From Pseudomonadota bacterium (GTDB taxonomy: Bacteria > Pseudomonadota > Gammaproteobacteria > Burkholderiales > Burkholderiaceae_E), in the NCBI GenBank assembly GCA_023388075.1, contig JAEWGX010000013.1, positions 1-64,000 of the forward strand: a DNA stretch of 64,000 nt. Direction: 5' to 3'. The position numbers and the translations under genes are program-made. Shown here one piece after another: positions 55,001-62,011 of this stretch; the stretch's first letter is position 1, and each line of letters begins with the position of its first letter. The notes under the pieces are model-generated. The model saw only the letters and a program-made list of their open reading frames with translations. It ran no database searches and was not told where the DNA came from.

Positions 55001-56064
55001 GGAATGCGTGCTCCCGCGGCGGCCGGCGCCCCAGCCGGCGGCGCGCGCCACAGCAGCATGGCGTCGCCGTAGCTGAAGAAGCGGTAGCGCGCCGCGATGG
55101 CGTGGGCATAGGCCCGCCGGATGGTGTCCATCCCCGCGAACGCGCAGACCAGCATGAGCAGCGTCGAGCGGGGCAGGTGGAAGTTGGTGACGAGCCCGTC
55201 CACCACGGTGAATCGGAAGCCGGGCGTGATGAAGATATCGGTCTCGGCGCGGCCCGCGTGCCCTGCGCTCGCCTCGAGCGCGCGCAGGCTCGTGGTCCCG
55301 ACCGCGACGATGCGCCCGCCGGCGGCACGGGTCGCGGCGATGCGCCGGGCGGTGTCCGCGGGAATCTCGAAGGCCTCGCGGTGCATGCGGTGCCCGGCGA
55401 TGTCCTCGGTGCGCACCGGCAGGAAGGTGCCGGCGCCGACATGCAACGTCAGCATCGCGAGTCCGATGCCGGCCGCCTGCAGCGTCTCCAGGAGCGGCTC
55501 GTCGAAGTGCAGGCCCGCGGTCGGTGCAGCCACCGCGCCGGGACGCCTCGCATAGACCGTCTGGTAGCGCGCGTCGTCCTCGGCGCCGGCGGCATGGGTG
55601 ATGTAGGGCGGCAGCGGCAGGCTGCCGGCGCGATCGAGCAGCGGGCCGAGCGGCTCGGAAAATGCGAGGTGCAGCAGCGGCGGGTTGCCGGCGGAGTCGA
55701 TGCGCGCGAGCACCACCGCGTGGCAGCCGTCGAACTCGATGGTGCTGCCCGGCTTCGGCAGGTGGCTCGCGCGCACCAGCGCGTGCGCCTCGCGATCGGC
55801 GACGATGCGCTCCACCATCACTTCGATCCGGCCGCCGGTCTCCTTGCGGCCCGCCAGACGCGCCCGGAGCACGCGGGTGTCGTTGAACACCAGCAGGTCA
55901 CCAGGGGCGAGGAGGGCGGGCAGGTCCGTGAAGCCCAGGTCGTCCAGCAGCGCCGGCTCCCCACGCGAGTCGACGTGGAGCAGGCGCGAGGCCGTGCGCG
56001 AGGGGGCGGGATGCTGCGCGACGAGCTCGGGCGGGAGCTCGTAGTCGAAGTCGGAGAGGCGCAT
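54997..56064 (-). CDS. queA: S-adenosylmethionine:tRNA ribosyltransferase-isomerase
   Basis: QueA adds the cyclopentene-forming ribosyl group from SAM to preQ1-tRNA. The 355-residue protein begins MRLSDFDYELPPELVAQHP, the usual start of the family, and has FNDTRVLRARL, the central PTAGLHFD element and VTNFHLPRSTLLMLV near the C-terminus. Codons before this ATG read into the tRNA/promoter gap and are not conserved. A TACAAT hexamer lies seven bases before the start, so the transcript may have almost no leader. Confidence 0.96.
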   Translation of the reverse strand: MRLSDFDYELPPELVAQHPAPSRTASRLLHVDSRGEPALLDDLGFTDLPALLAPGDLLVFNDTRVLRARLAGRKETGGRIEVMVERIVADREAHALVRASHLPKPGSTIEFDGCHAVVLARIDSAGNPPLLHLAFSEPLGPLLDRAGSLPLPPYITHAAGAEDDARYQTVYARRPGAVAAPTAGLHFDEPLLETLQAAGIGLAMLTLHVGAGTFLPVRTEDIAGHRMHREAFEIPADTARRIAATRAAGGRIVAVGTTSLRALEASAGHAGRAETDIFITPGFRFTVVDGLVTNFHLPRSTLLMLVCAFAGMDTIRRAYAHAIAARYRFFSYGDAMLLWRAPPAGAPAAAGARIP

Positions 56065-56071
56065 CCGGGTG

Positions 56072-56077
56072 ATTGTA
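56072..56077 (-). promoter_or_regulatory. -10-like TACAAT seven bases before queA ATG
   Basis: TACAAT on the minus strand lies seven bases before the queA start codon, one base more than in glcD, mnmA and purB. It predicts a leaderless or nearly leaderless queA-tgt message. Confidence 0.4.
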
Positions 56078-56131
56078 TGGGTGCGCGTTCCCGTGACCGA
56101 CGCCTGCGCCGAGCGGGCGCCCGGGCCGTCC

Positions 56132-56162
56132 GGCGGGGCGTTTGGCGGGGCGTTTGGCGGGG
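56132..56162. repeat. Short tandem repeat, GGCGGGGCGTTT x 2.6
   Basis: Two full copies and a partial third copy of a 12-base unit lie between queA and tRNA-Leu. The function is unknown; such a tract could vary in length by slippage. Confidence 0.6.
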
Positions 56163-56247
56163 TCGCGGCCTTTGCAGGATAATCGCCGCTCGCCGGGCCG
56201 CGACCCCGAGGGGCCGCGGCGCGCGTCGTCGAGTTGTTCCTGGTGCC

Positions 56248-56332
56248 GCCCGGGTGGCGGAATTGGTAGACGCAGCGCACTCAAAATGCGCCGCCGAAAG
56301 GTGTGCCGGTTCGAGTCCGGCCCCGGGCACCA
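56248..56332 (+). tRNA. tRNA-Leu(CAA)
   Basis: The cloverleaf is complete. The seven-base acceptor stem is GCCCGGG/CCCGGGC. The anticodon stem GCGCA/TGCGC encloses the loop CTCAAAA, giving anticodon CAA. A long variable arm marks a class II tRNA, the T arm contains GGTTCGAGTCC, and an encoded CCA ends the gene. It reads UUG codons. No intrinsic terminator is obvious before the convergent DUF1330 gene. Confidence 0.96.
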
Positions 56333-56347
56333 CGGCCGGACCGCGGG

Positions 56348-56671
56348 TCATCGCAGGATGTCCCTCGCCCGGTGGTCCGGCTCGACGCCGTCGACCAGGA
56401 TCGCCTCTCCTTCGGCGTTCTGCGTGCGCAGCGGCAGGATCGCCTGGTAGGCGCTCGAGGCATACCAGTCCTCGGCCGACTGCCGGTCCGGGAAGGCGAT
56501 CATGACGAGGTCGCCCTGCCAGTCGCCTTCCAGCACCTTCCGGTTGCCGTTTCCGTGGATCACGAACCTGCCGTCGTACGGCGCCAGCGTCGCGTCGATG
56601 GCCTCCAGGTAGGCGACGATGTAGGGACCCATGTCGACGTTGCGCAGGTGGGCGATGGCATAGGTGGTCAT
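56348..56671 (-). CDS. DUF1330 family protein
   Basis: This is a small (107-residue) protein with the ferredoxin-like alpha+beta fold of the DUF1330/dimeric barrel group. It shows YIVAYLEAIDATLAPYDGRFVIHG and DLVMIAFPDRQSAEDWYASSAYQ (seen as separate blocks), the typical hallmarks. The biochemical role of the family is unknown. GGAGA precedes the ATG. It ends 16 bases from the tRNA-Leu gene. Confidence 0.88.
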   Translation of the reverse strand: MTTYAIAHLRNVDMGPYIVAYLEAIDATLAPYDGRFVIHGNGNRKVLEGDWQGDLVMIAFPDRQSAEDWYASSAYQAILPLRTQNAEGEAILVDGVEPDHRARDILR

Positions 56672-56766
56672 GTGGTTCTCCGTCGTTGCTTCGGGGCGGT
56701 CCTGCGCGAGATCGCAAGGACCAGGGCCGATTCAAGACGGAATCGGTGCCACGGTCGATTACGCGC

Positions 56767-56782
56767 GAGGTAATGGCGATTA
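56767..56782. promoter_or_regulatory. Perfect 16-base palindrome in divergent region
   Basis: GGTAAT-GGCG-ATTACC is a perfect inverted repeat, extended outside one mismatch by CGC/GCG. It lies between the DUF1330 gene and the 70-residue gene, about 23 bases before the predicted -35 of the latter, so it is a good candidate operator. Confidence 0.5.
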
Positions 56783-56804
56783 CCGCGTCGACAGTGCCAG
56801 ATTC

Positions 56805-56833
56805 GATTGAGCCGGTCGCGATGGTCTCCTATC
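56805..56833 (+). promoter_or_regulatory. Predicted sigma-70 promoter of the 70-residue gene
   Basis: TTGAGC and TATCCT are separated by 17 bases. Transcription would start near 56840, giving a short leader with the GGAGG site. Confidence 0.5.
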
Positions 56834-56861
56834 CTGGATGCCAACCAGGTGGAGGACATTC

Positions 56862-57074
56862 ATGGCCATCAGCGATGCAGTGACGCGCGACGGGCGCGTC
56901 TATGTCTACGGGGCGACCGGCGAGGTGACCGCGCGGATCTCGGTCGGCAGCGAAGCAGGCGACGGTCTGGTGGACTACACGCCCTCGACCGTCACCGTGC
57001 GCAAGCACGGATCGCTCTACACCTATGGCGAGGACGGCAGCCTGATCTCTCATTCGTCGGACGATCGCGGCTGA
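56862..57074 (+). CDS. Small hypothetical protein (70 residues)
   Basis: I do not recognise this product. It reads as a beta-rich small protein (MAISDAVTRDGRVYVYGATG, then RKHGSLYTYGEDGSLISH) with repeated Y-x-Y-G motifs and no signal peptide. The evidence that it is real is good for its size: GGAGG lies about six bases before the ATG, and a TTGAGC-N17-TATCCT promoter and a perfect palindrome lie further upstream. It is followed by the HMG-CoA lyase gene, which has its own -10 element. Confidence 0.65.
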   Translation: MAISDAVTRDGRVYVYGATGEVTARISVGSEAGDGLVDYTPSTVTVRKHGSLYTYGEDGSLISHSSDDRG

Positions 57075-57100
57075 GCGGGCCGGCGCTCGGGGTGGCCGGC

Positions 57101-57106
57101 TACAAT
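57101..57106 (+). promoter_or_regulatory. -10 element (TACAAT) upstream of HMG-CoA lyase
   Basis: TACAAT lies 30 bases before the start codon in a G-rich stretch and matches five of six -10 positions. No -35 is clear. Confidence 0.4.
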
Positions 57107-57136
57107 CGGGGGCGTACGTCTAGCCTGGACTTCCCG

Positions 57137-58084
57137 ATGAGCACAGCCCAATTTCCCGCACGCGTCGAGATCACCGAGGTGGGTCTTCGGGACGGCATCC
57201 AGACCGAGCCCGTCTTCATCCCCACCGAAACCAAGGTGAGGCTCCTGGAGGGCCTGATCGATGCCGGGGTGCGCCGGTTCGAGGCCACCTCCTTCGTTTC
57301 GCCGCGTGCCGTGCCTCAGCTCAAGGACGCTGCCGAGCTGCTGGCGAGCGTACGGCGCCGCCCCGGCGTGGTGCTCGGCGTGCTGGCGCCCAACCGCAAG
57401 GGCATCGAACGTGCCCTCGCGGCGGAAGCGGACGAGATCTGCGTGTTCCTTTCCGTGTCCGAGAGCCACAACCAGAAGAACCTGAACCGCAGCGTGGACC
57501 GGTCGCTCGAGGACGTGCGCGAGGCGGCGGACCTGGTGAGGGGCCGCGGCGTGCGCCTGAAGGGGGCAATCGCGACGGCCTTCGGGTGCCCCTTCGAAGG
57601 CGACGTCTCGCTCGACGCGGTCGAGCGGATCGCGGCGCAATTCGCGGAGTACGGCTTCGATTCGGTGACCCTGGGCGACACAACCGGGATGGCGACGCCG
57701 CCGCTGGTGCGAGCCACCCTGGAGCGACTCCAGTCGCGCCTGCCCGGGCTGAAGATCAACCTCCATTTCCACAACACGCGCGGCCTGGGTCTCGTCAACG
57801 TCATGGAGGGGCTGGCGCTCGGCATCACCTCCTACGAATCCTCCATCGCCGGCATCGGCGGCTGCCCGTTCGCCCCGGGCGCGACCGGCAACGTCTGCAC
57901 CGAGGATACGGTGCACATGTTGCAGCAGCTCGGCATCGAGACCGGCATCGACCTGGCCAGGCTGACCGCGGTGGCGCGAGAGATGGAGGCGGTCCTCGGC
58001 CGGCCGCTGCCGGGACAGGTCATGCGGTCCGGCCCGCGGCTGCGCCGCTATGCGCTCGAGGAGCAGGCCGCCGCGGTCGGGTGA
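57137..58084 (+). CDS. Hydroxymethylglutaryl-CoA lyase
   Basis: This enzyme is predicted to cleave HMG-CoA to acetoacetate and acetyl-CoA in leucine and ketone-body breakdown. The 315-residue TIM-barrel protein has GLRDGIQ (metal-binding Asp), the HFHNTRG motif with two metal-binding His, and the signature loop GIGGCPFAPGATGN carrying the catalytic Cys. Related family members cleave other 3-hydroxy-3-methylacyl-CoAs, so the exact substrate is likely but not certain. No obvious ribosome-binding site precedes the ATG. No other leucine-degradation genes are nearby. Confidence 0.9.
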   Translation: MSTAQFPARVEITEVGLRDGIQTEPVFIPTETKVRLLEGLIDAGVRRFEATSFVSPRAVPQLKDAAELLASVRRRPGVVLGVLAPNRKGIERALAAEADEICVFLSVSESHNQKNLNRSVDRSLEDVREAADLVRGRGVRLKGAIATAFGCPFEGDVSLDAVERIAAQFAEYGFDSVTLGDTTGMATPPLVRATLERLQSRLPGLKINLHFHNTRGLGLVNVMEGLALGITSYESSIAGIGGCPFAPGATGNVCTEDTVHMLQQLGIETGIDLARLTAVAREMEAVLGRPLPGQVMRSGPRLRRYALEEQAAAVG

Positions 58085-58102
58085 GGTCGCGATTGCCGCT
58101 GT

Positions 58103-58131
58103 TTGCACCCCGGCGTTCGCGCGTCGATAAT
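58103..58131 (+). promoter_or_regulatory. Predicted sigma-70 promoter of the Hfq-like gene
   Basis: TTGCAC and GATAAT are separated by exactly 17 bases. Transcription would start near 58138, inside an 18-base tandem repeat. Confidence 0.55.
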
Positions 58132-58134
58132 CAC

Positions 58135-58170
58135 GAACGACAGCGCCAGGCTGAACGACAGCGCCAGGCT
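58135..58170. repeat. 18-base tandem repeat at the 5' end of the Hfq-like mRNA
   Basis: GAACGACAGCGCCAGGCT occurs twice without change, head to tail, at the predicted transcription start of the Hfq-like gene and 57 bases before its start codon. Confidence 0.7.
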
Positions 58171-58226
58171 GAAAGGCGACAAGCTCCATCAGACGGGTAA
58201 CGCCAGCGCACAGAGAGGGGTGACCA

Positions 58227-58643
58227 GTGAACGACCCGAAAGCAACCGACACCGGCGGCGCGGGTGAAGCCCTCCCGCCGATGCCGAAGAACGAGCAATT
58301 CGCGACCCTGAACCGCCTGCGTCGCGAACGGACCTGGGTCGACGTCTTCCTGGTGAGCGGCACCTGCCTGCATGGGCAGATCCGCTCCTTCGACGCCAGC
58401 ATGATGCTGCTGCAGACCCGCAGCGGGGACATCGGGCTCTACCACCACGCCATCAGCACCGTCGTGCGCGCGCAGAAGCGCGGCAAGCAGGCGCGCGGCC
58501 GGCCGCCGCAGTTCGCGCCGTCCGCCGCGAGGCCACCCGCGCTGCCGGAGGAGGCCGAGGCGCCGCGCCGTCCGCCCTCGGGTCGCGCGCCGGTGGTCAT
58601 CGTCAAGCAGCGGCGCTCGCGGTCGGTGATCAAGCCGCAGTAG
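58227..58643 (+). CDS. Divergent Hfq/Sm-like RNA-binding protein with basic C-terminal tail
   Basis: This is a bacterial Sm-fold protein, probably a hexameric RNA chaperone. The 138-residue protein has the Hfq core at about residues 24-82: LNRLRRERTWVDVFLVSG, then LHGQIRSFDASMMLL (Sm1) and YHHAISTVV (Sm2). By alignment with E. coli Hfq, Q8 and the rim RRER are kept. The proximal-face K56 is His, F42 is Ser, and distal-face K31, Q33 and Y25 are Cys, His and Phe. A Pro/Arg-rich tail of about 55 residues follows. The start is GTG behind GAGGGG. Standard hfq genes sit near hflX; this one does not, so it is probably a paralogue. Confidence 0.83.
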   Translation: MNDPKATDTGGAGEALPPMPKNEQFATLNRLRRERTWVDVFLVSGTCLHGQIRSFDASMMLLQTRSGDIGLYHHAISTVVRAQKRGKQARGRPPQFAPSAARPPALPEEAEAPRRPPSGRAPVVIVKQRRSRSVIKPQ

Positions 58644-58653
58644 GCGAGCCGCT

Positions 58654-58668
58654 GCGGGCCGGCCCCGC
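58654..58668. terminator. Hairpin between the Hfq-like and GDT1 genes
   Basis: GCGGG/CCCGC around a five-base loop fills the 26-base gap between two convergent genes. It may stop transcription from both sides; there is no T-tract. Confidence 0.35.
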
Positions 58669-58669
58669 G

Positions 58670-59245
58670 CTACAGCCCCAGGCTCTCGCCGGCTCCCAGC
58701 AGCGTGGCCAGCGCGAGCAGCGCGAACAGGGCCGCGGCGATCCCGTGCACCAACCGCACCGGGAACCGGTGCGCGATGCGGTCACCGAGCAGGACCGCCG
58801 GCACGTTCGCGACCATCATGCCGATGGTCGTTCCCGCCACCACCGGGATCACCGCGTGGTACTGCGCCGCGAGCGCGACGGTGGCCACCTGCGTCTTGTC
58901 ACCCATCTCCGCCAGGAAGAAGGCGACCAGCGCGGCGACGAAGACGCCGAAGCGCGGCACGCGCGCCTCCTCCTCGTCCAGCTTGTCGGGAATCAGCATC
59001 CAGACGGCCATGCCGAGGAAGGACAGGCCCAGCACCCAGCGCAGCGCGGGCGGCGCGAGCCAGGTGGTGATCCAGGAGCCGACGACGCCGGCGAGCGCAT
59101 GGTTCGCGAGCGTCGCGATCAGGATGCCGAGCACGATCGGTAGCGGCTTGCGAAATCGTGCGGCGAGAAAGAGGGCCAGGAGCTGGGTCTTGTCACCGAT
59201 CTCCGCGAGGGAGACGATGCCGGTCGAGACGAGAAGGGGTTCCAG
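58670..59245 (-). CDS. GDT1/TMEM165-family manganese exporter, apparent CTG start
   Basis: This is a predicted Mn(II)/H+ or Ca(II)/H+ exporter in the inner membrane. Read from a CTG at 59245 it has 191 residues, the normal family length, and begins (M)EPLLVSTGIVSLAEIGDKTQ, which matches the usual N-terminus. The two family motifs are complete: EIGDKTQ near residue 14 and EMGDKTQ near residue 111, each in a three-helix repeat. GGAG lies seven bases before the CTG. Starting at the first conventional codon (GTG at 59134) would remove the first motif and destroy the repeat. A yybP-ykoY riboswitch lies upstream. Confidence 0.85.
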   Translation of the reverse strand: MEPLLVSTGIVSLAEIGDKTQLLALFLAARFRKPLPIVLGILIATLANHALAGVVGSWITTWLAPPALRWVLGLSFLGMAVWMLIPDKLDEEEARVPRFGVFVAALVAFFLAEMGDKTQVATVALAAQYHAVIPVVAGTTIGMMVANVPAVLLGDRIAHRFPVRLVHGIAAALFALLALATLLGAGESLGL

Positions 59246-59252
59246 GGCGGTG

Positions 59253-59256
59253 CTCC
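59253..59256 (-). promoter_or_regulatory. Shine-Dalgarno GGAG that supports a CTG start
   Basis: GGAG on the minus strand lies seven bases before the CTG that opens the full-length GDT1 protein. No ATG, GTG or TTG is in frame between the upstream stop codon and that CTG. Confidence 0.6.
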
Positions 59257-59310
59257 AGGCCGGACTCGAGACATGACCACGACACCCCGCCGGCCGCGGT
59301 AGGGCGCATG

Positions 59311-59424
59311 GTCATTGGTCTCGTCAGGCCTCGGCCAGCGGGCGCCATGGCCGGGAACGGCCAAGCATGTTGACGCCAACCCCGCCGATGCGTGGGCGCC
59401 GGCGGGAGACTACTCCCCAGTGAC
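59311..59424 (-). promoter_or_regulatory. yybP-ykoY manganese riboswitch
   Basis: Reading the minus strand, the conserved blocks of the yybP-ykoY aptamer occur in order. GGGGAGTAG lies at 59418-59410, GGCGTCAACATGCT at 59377-59364, then a GGCC-rich hairpin, then GACGAGACC at 59325-59317. GTCA (59424-59421) and TGAC (59314-59311) can close the P1 stem. These RNAs sense Mn(II) and usually turn on Mn exporters such as MntP and GDT1-type proteins. The downstream gene is a GDT1-family transporter, 65 bases away, which fits. Confidence 0.9.
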
Positions 59425-59434
59425 GGGGCGGATT

Positions 59435-59770
59435 CTAACCCAACCCCAGGATGCGCCCGAGCTCCGCGAGGTAGCGGCCCGCCCGGAACGCGTCGCCCTT
59501 GATCTCGTCGGGGAAGTCGTGCAGGCGCAAGCGCATGCCGTTCAGGCCGGTGTGAAGCTGCTCGGGCGTGGCATCGTCGGCATGGAGCACGCGGCGCAGC
59601 GCCGCGACCTCGGCCTCCAGCATCGCGAGCGTCGCCGGGTCGCCCGAGATGTCCTTCAGGTCGCGCTCGAGTGCCTCGACCAGCTGACGCGCCTGCTCGA
59701 TGTCGATCGCGTGATCGCTAGCCTCCTCGGTGAGGTCCGGGGACGGGGTGAGGGGCGGGTCGACGGACAT
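59435..59770 (-). CDS. Hypothetical protein with helical/coiled-coil core
   Basis: I do not recognise this 111-residue protein. After a Pro-rich start (MSVDPPLTPSPDL) it is almost entirely helical (QARQLVEALERDLKDISG, MLEAEVAALRRVLHADD), with heptad-like leucines, and ends in GRYLAELGRILGLG. The start is the ATG with GGAG eight bases upstream; an ATG two codons earlier is too close to that site. It ends ten bases before the manganese riboswitch on the same strand, so it may be the gene before a separate promoter, or co-transcribed with the exporter. Confidence 0.65.
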   Translation of the reverse strand: MSVDPPLTPSPDLTEEASDHAIDIEQARQLVEALERDLKDISGDPATLAMLEAEVAALRRVLHADDATPEQLHTGLNGMRLRLHDFPDEIKGDAFRAGRYLAELGRILGLG

Positions 59771-59923
59771 TGGCATGACTCCAGCGGGAACAGGCCACAG
59801 GGTAGCAGCGGGCTGCCGGTATGGGCCTTGAAACCCCTCTGGGGCCGCTGATGCCCTGGGTCCTGCGCGGCCACGCCATGGTGTCGACGTCGAGTTCCGC
59901 ATGACCGCCGCGCCCCCCGGCGG

Positions 59924-60961
59924 TCAGGCCGGCAAGAGCTGAGGCCGCAGTCGCTGCCGCCAGCCACGCCGCGCGTCGATCAGCGCGCGCTCCTCGGCAA
60001 CGATGCTGTCCCACATCGCCTCCGCGCCCGGGTGCTGCCAGCCGAGCTCGCGCCTCGCCTTCGCCGACGAATAGTTCATGTTCATGCGCGTCGTGTCGAC
60101 GCTGTCGCGCGACATGAACGCCGGGAGCCCGAGGGCATGCAGCAGCGGCTCGGCGAACAGGAACTGCGCGCGCATGACGGCGCGCGGTACCCACAGACGC
60201 GCCCGCGCGCCGCCGGGGTGGCGCTCCCAGTGGCCAAACACCGCGCCGATGGATTGCGGCGGTCCGCCGAAGTGGTAATCCTCGCCGGTCACCGCCTTCT
60301 CGGCCGCCAGGCACAGGCCCTCGGCGAGTGCCCGCACGTCGACCGGCGCGAGCATCATGTCGCGCCCCCAGGCCACCGGCGGCAACAGGCCCATCAGGTA
60401 CATGCGCAGGAAGTAGCCGAGGATGGCGTGGTCGTTGGCGCCCACCACCGAGTTGGGCATCGCGATCACCAGCGGCAGGCCCCGCGCGCGCCACTGGAGC
60501 GCGCAGCGGTGGGCGTCGAGCTTGGTGCGCTCGTAGGCGGTGCGACAGCGGCCGCCGTGTCGGCGGCTCTCGTCGGCCGGGCCGGGGCCGCTGTCGCCAA
60601 GGGCGAGGACGCTGGACACGTAGACCGTGCGCGGCACGCCGGCGGCGAGCGCCGCGCCCAGCACGTGGTCGGTGCCTTGCCGGTTGACCTGCTGCATGCG
60701 CGCGCGCTGGGCGACGCCGGCACCGAACTCGTAGACGCCGGCGTTGTGGATTACCGCATCGGCGCCGGCCATCGCCTCGCGCAGCCCATCGGCGCGCGTG
60801 ACGTCGCCGCGCACGAGTCGGCAACCCTGGGCCGCCAGCCACCGCGCCGGAGCGGCCGCGGGGTCGCGCACGAGCGCGTCGACCGGCCAGCCGCGAGCGC
60901 GGAGGGCACGAACCAGAGCCTGGCCGATGAAACCGGTGCCGCCGGTGAGGAAGATCTGCAT
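59924..60961 (-). CDS. NAD(P)-dependent epimerase/dehydratase (extended SDR)
   Basis: This is an extended short-chain dehydrogenase of 345 residues. It has the cofactor motif GGTGFIG (7-13), the Ser of VYVSSVLALG (115-116) and the catalytic pair Y143-x3-K147 in AYERTKLDA. GGAGG precedes the ATG. It resembles dihydroflavonol-reductase-like SDRs more than sugar epimerases, although the substrate cannot be given. It follows the SnoaL-type gene by 54 bases and should be co-transcribed with it, under the divergent SARP-type regulator. Confidence 0.88.
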   Translation of the reverse strand: MQIFLTGGTGFIGQALVRALRARGWPVDALVRDPAAAPARWLAAQGCRLVRGDVTRADGLREAMAGADAVIHNAGVYEFGAGVAQRARMQQVNRQGTDHVLGAALAAGVPRTVYVSSVLALGDSGPGPADESRRHGGRCRTAYERTKLDAHRCALQWRARGLPLVIAMPNSVVGANDHAILGYFLRMYLMGLLPPVAWGRDMMLAPVDVRALAEGLCLAAEKAVTGEDYHFGGPPQSIGAVFGHWERHPGGARARLWVPRAVMRAQFLFAEPLLHALGLPAFMSRDSVDTTRMNMNYSSAKARRELGWQHPGAEAMWDSIVAEERALIDARRGWRQRLRPQLLPA

Positions 60962-61015
60962 GGCATGCCTCCGTGTACAGGGTGGGATCGCAGGTTGGGA
61001 TCGGTCAGGCGTCGA

Positions 61016-61903
61016 TCAGGCGAGGGCCGCCACGGCGGCACCACAGGCGGTGCACGAGCCGTGGTCGGCCTCGAGTCGCGTCATCGCGCCGCAGGCCTCG
61101 CAGTGGCGCCACCACGGGCCGAAGCGCACGAGCGCGTAGACCGAGGTGTAGGCGCCGAGGGCGATGCCGTCGCGGAAAAAGCGCTGCATCGCCTTCGCGT
61201 GGGTGCCGGTGCGCATCGCAGCGCTCAGCGCCTCGTGGCTCTGCCACGCCGACACCGTCATCATGCGTCGGCCGGTCGCGGCCGAGGTAAAGTTCAGGAA
61301 GGCGGGGTTGCCGAGCTGCTCGATCACCGTCTCCCGGCTCATCTCGCGGATGGATTGCACGTCGGCGTCCGTGGCGGCGATGAGCTCGGTGAAGGCGAGC
61401 ACGCCCGGCACGACCGGCTGGGCACGCCGCACCATCGTCGAGACGCCGAAGGTGAACGGGCCGATCTCGCGCGGCTGCACCGTCACCTCCAGCCCCAGCT
61501 GGCGCGGCAGCACCGCCGAATCGAAGTACCCGCGCACCGCGCACAGGCCGTCGGGTCCGGTGCGGATGACGTCGAAGCCGGGCAGGTCGACGGCGCGGCC
61601 GGTGGGCGGAAGGCCCCGGAAGGGACCGTGCTGGTGGCCGTGCATGCGCCATTCGGCGTGGACGCGGTCGTCGCCGACGCGGTGCATCTCGCCGAGAGTG
61701 AAGTCGAGGTCGGGGAAGGCCGACCACAGCGCGTCCAGGTAGCCGCCCAGTGCATCGGCACCGATCGGACCGCCGGTCGTCGGGTCGTCGTAAGTGCCGC
61801 CTGGGGCGAAGGTGGACAGCACGACGCCGGCATCGCGCCGGCGCCAGGCGTCGAAGTAGCGACGGGCTTGCGCAAGGGGGTTGACGAGAGTCGTGTTCAG
61901 CAT
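61016..61903 (-). CDS. SnoaL-like / ABM-like / zinc-ribbon fusion protein
   Basis: This is a 295-residue protein that joins three modules. The N-terminal part (about 8-135) is a SnoaL-like NTF2 fold (ARRYFDAWRRRDAGVVLSTF and GGPIGADALGGYLDALWSAF). The middle (about 155-255) looks like an antibiotic-biosynthesis-monooxygenase dimeric barrel (ALSAAMRTGTHAKAMQRFF). The C-terminus is a zinc ribbon, C-x2-C-x13-C-x2-C (CEACG and CTACG). A GGAGTGA site precedes the ATG. SnoaL and ABM folds often modify polyketide-like small molecules; the reaction here is unknown. It is the first gene after the shared promoter region. Confidence 0.75.
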   Translation of the reverse strand: MLNTTLVNPLAQARRYFDAWRRRDAGVVLSTFAPGGTYDDPTTGGPIGADALGGYLDALWSAFPDLDFTLGEMHRVGDDRVHAEWRMHGHQHGPFRGLPPTGRAVDLPGFDVIRTGPDGLCAVRGYFDSAVLPRQLGLEVTVQPREIGPFTFGVSTMVRRAQPVVPGVLAFTELIAATDADVQSIREMSRETVIEQLGNPAFLNFTSAATGRRMMTVSAWQSHEALSAAMRTGTHAKAMQRFFRDGIALGAYTSVYALVRFGPWWRHCEACGAMTRLEADHGSCTACGAAVAALA

Positions 61904-62011
61904 GGCGTCACTCCGCGTGTTCAGTGGCAGTGGAAGTCGCAGTTGCCGGCGGGCGACACGTGCACCAGAATCGGGTCATCGTGCGACGGTGCTGCCAGTT
62001 TCGGTGGTATG

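Noticed and set aside
58670..59134. GDT1 exporter starting at GTG 59134 (154 residues)
   Set aside because: This start cuts off the first EIGDKTQ repeat, which is encoded intact just upstream in the same frame.
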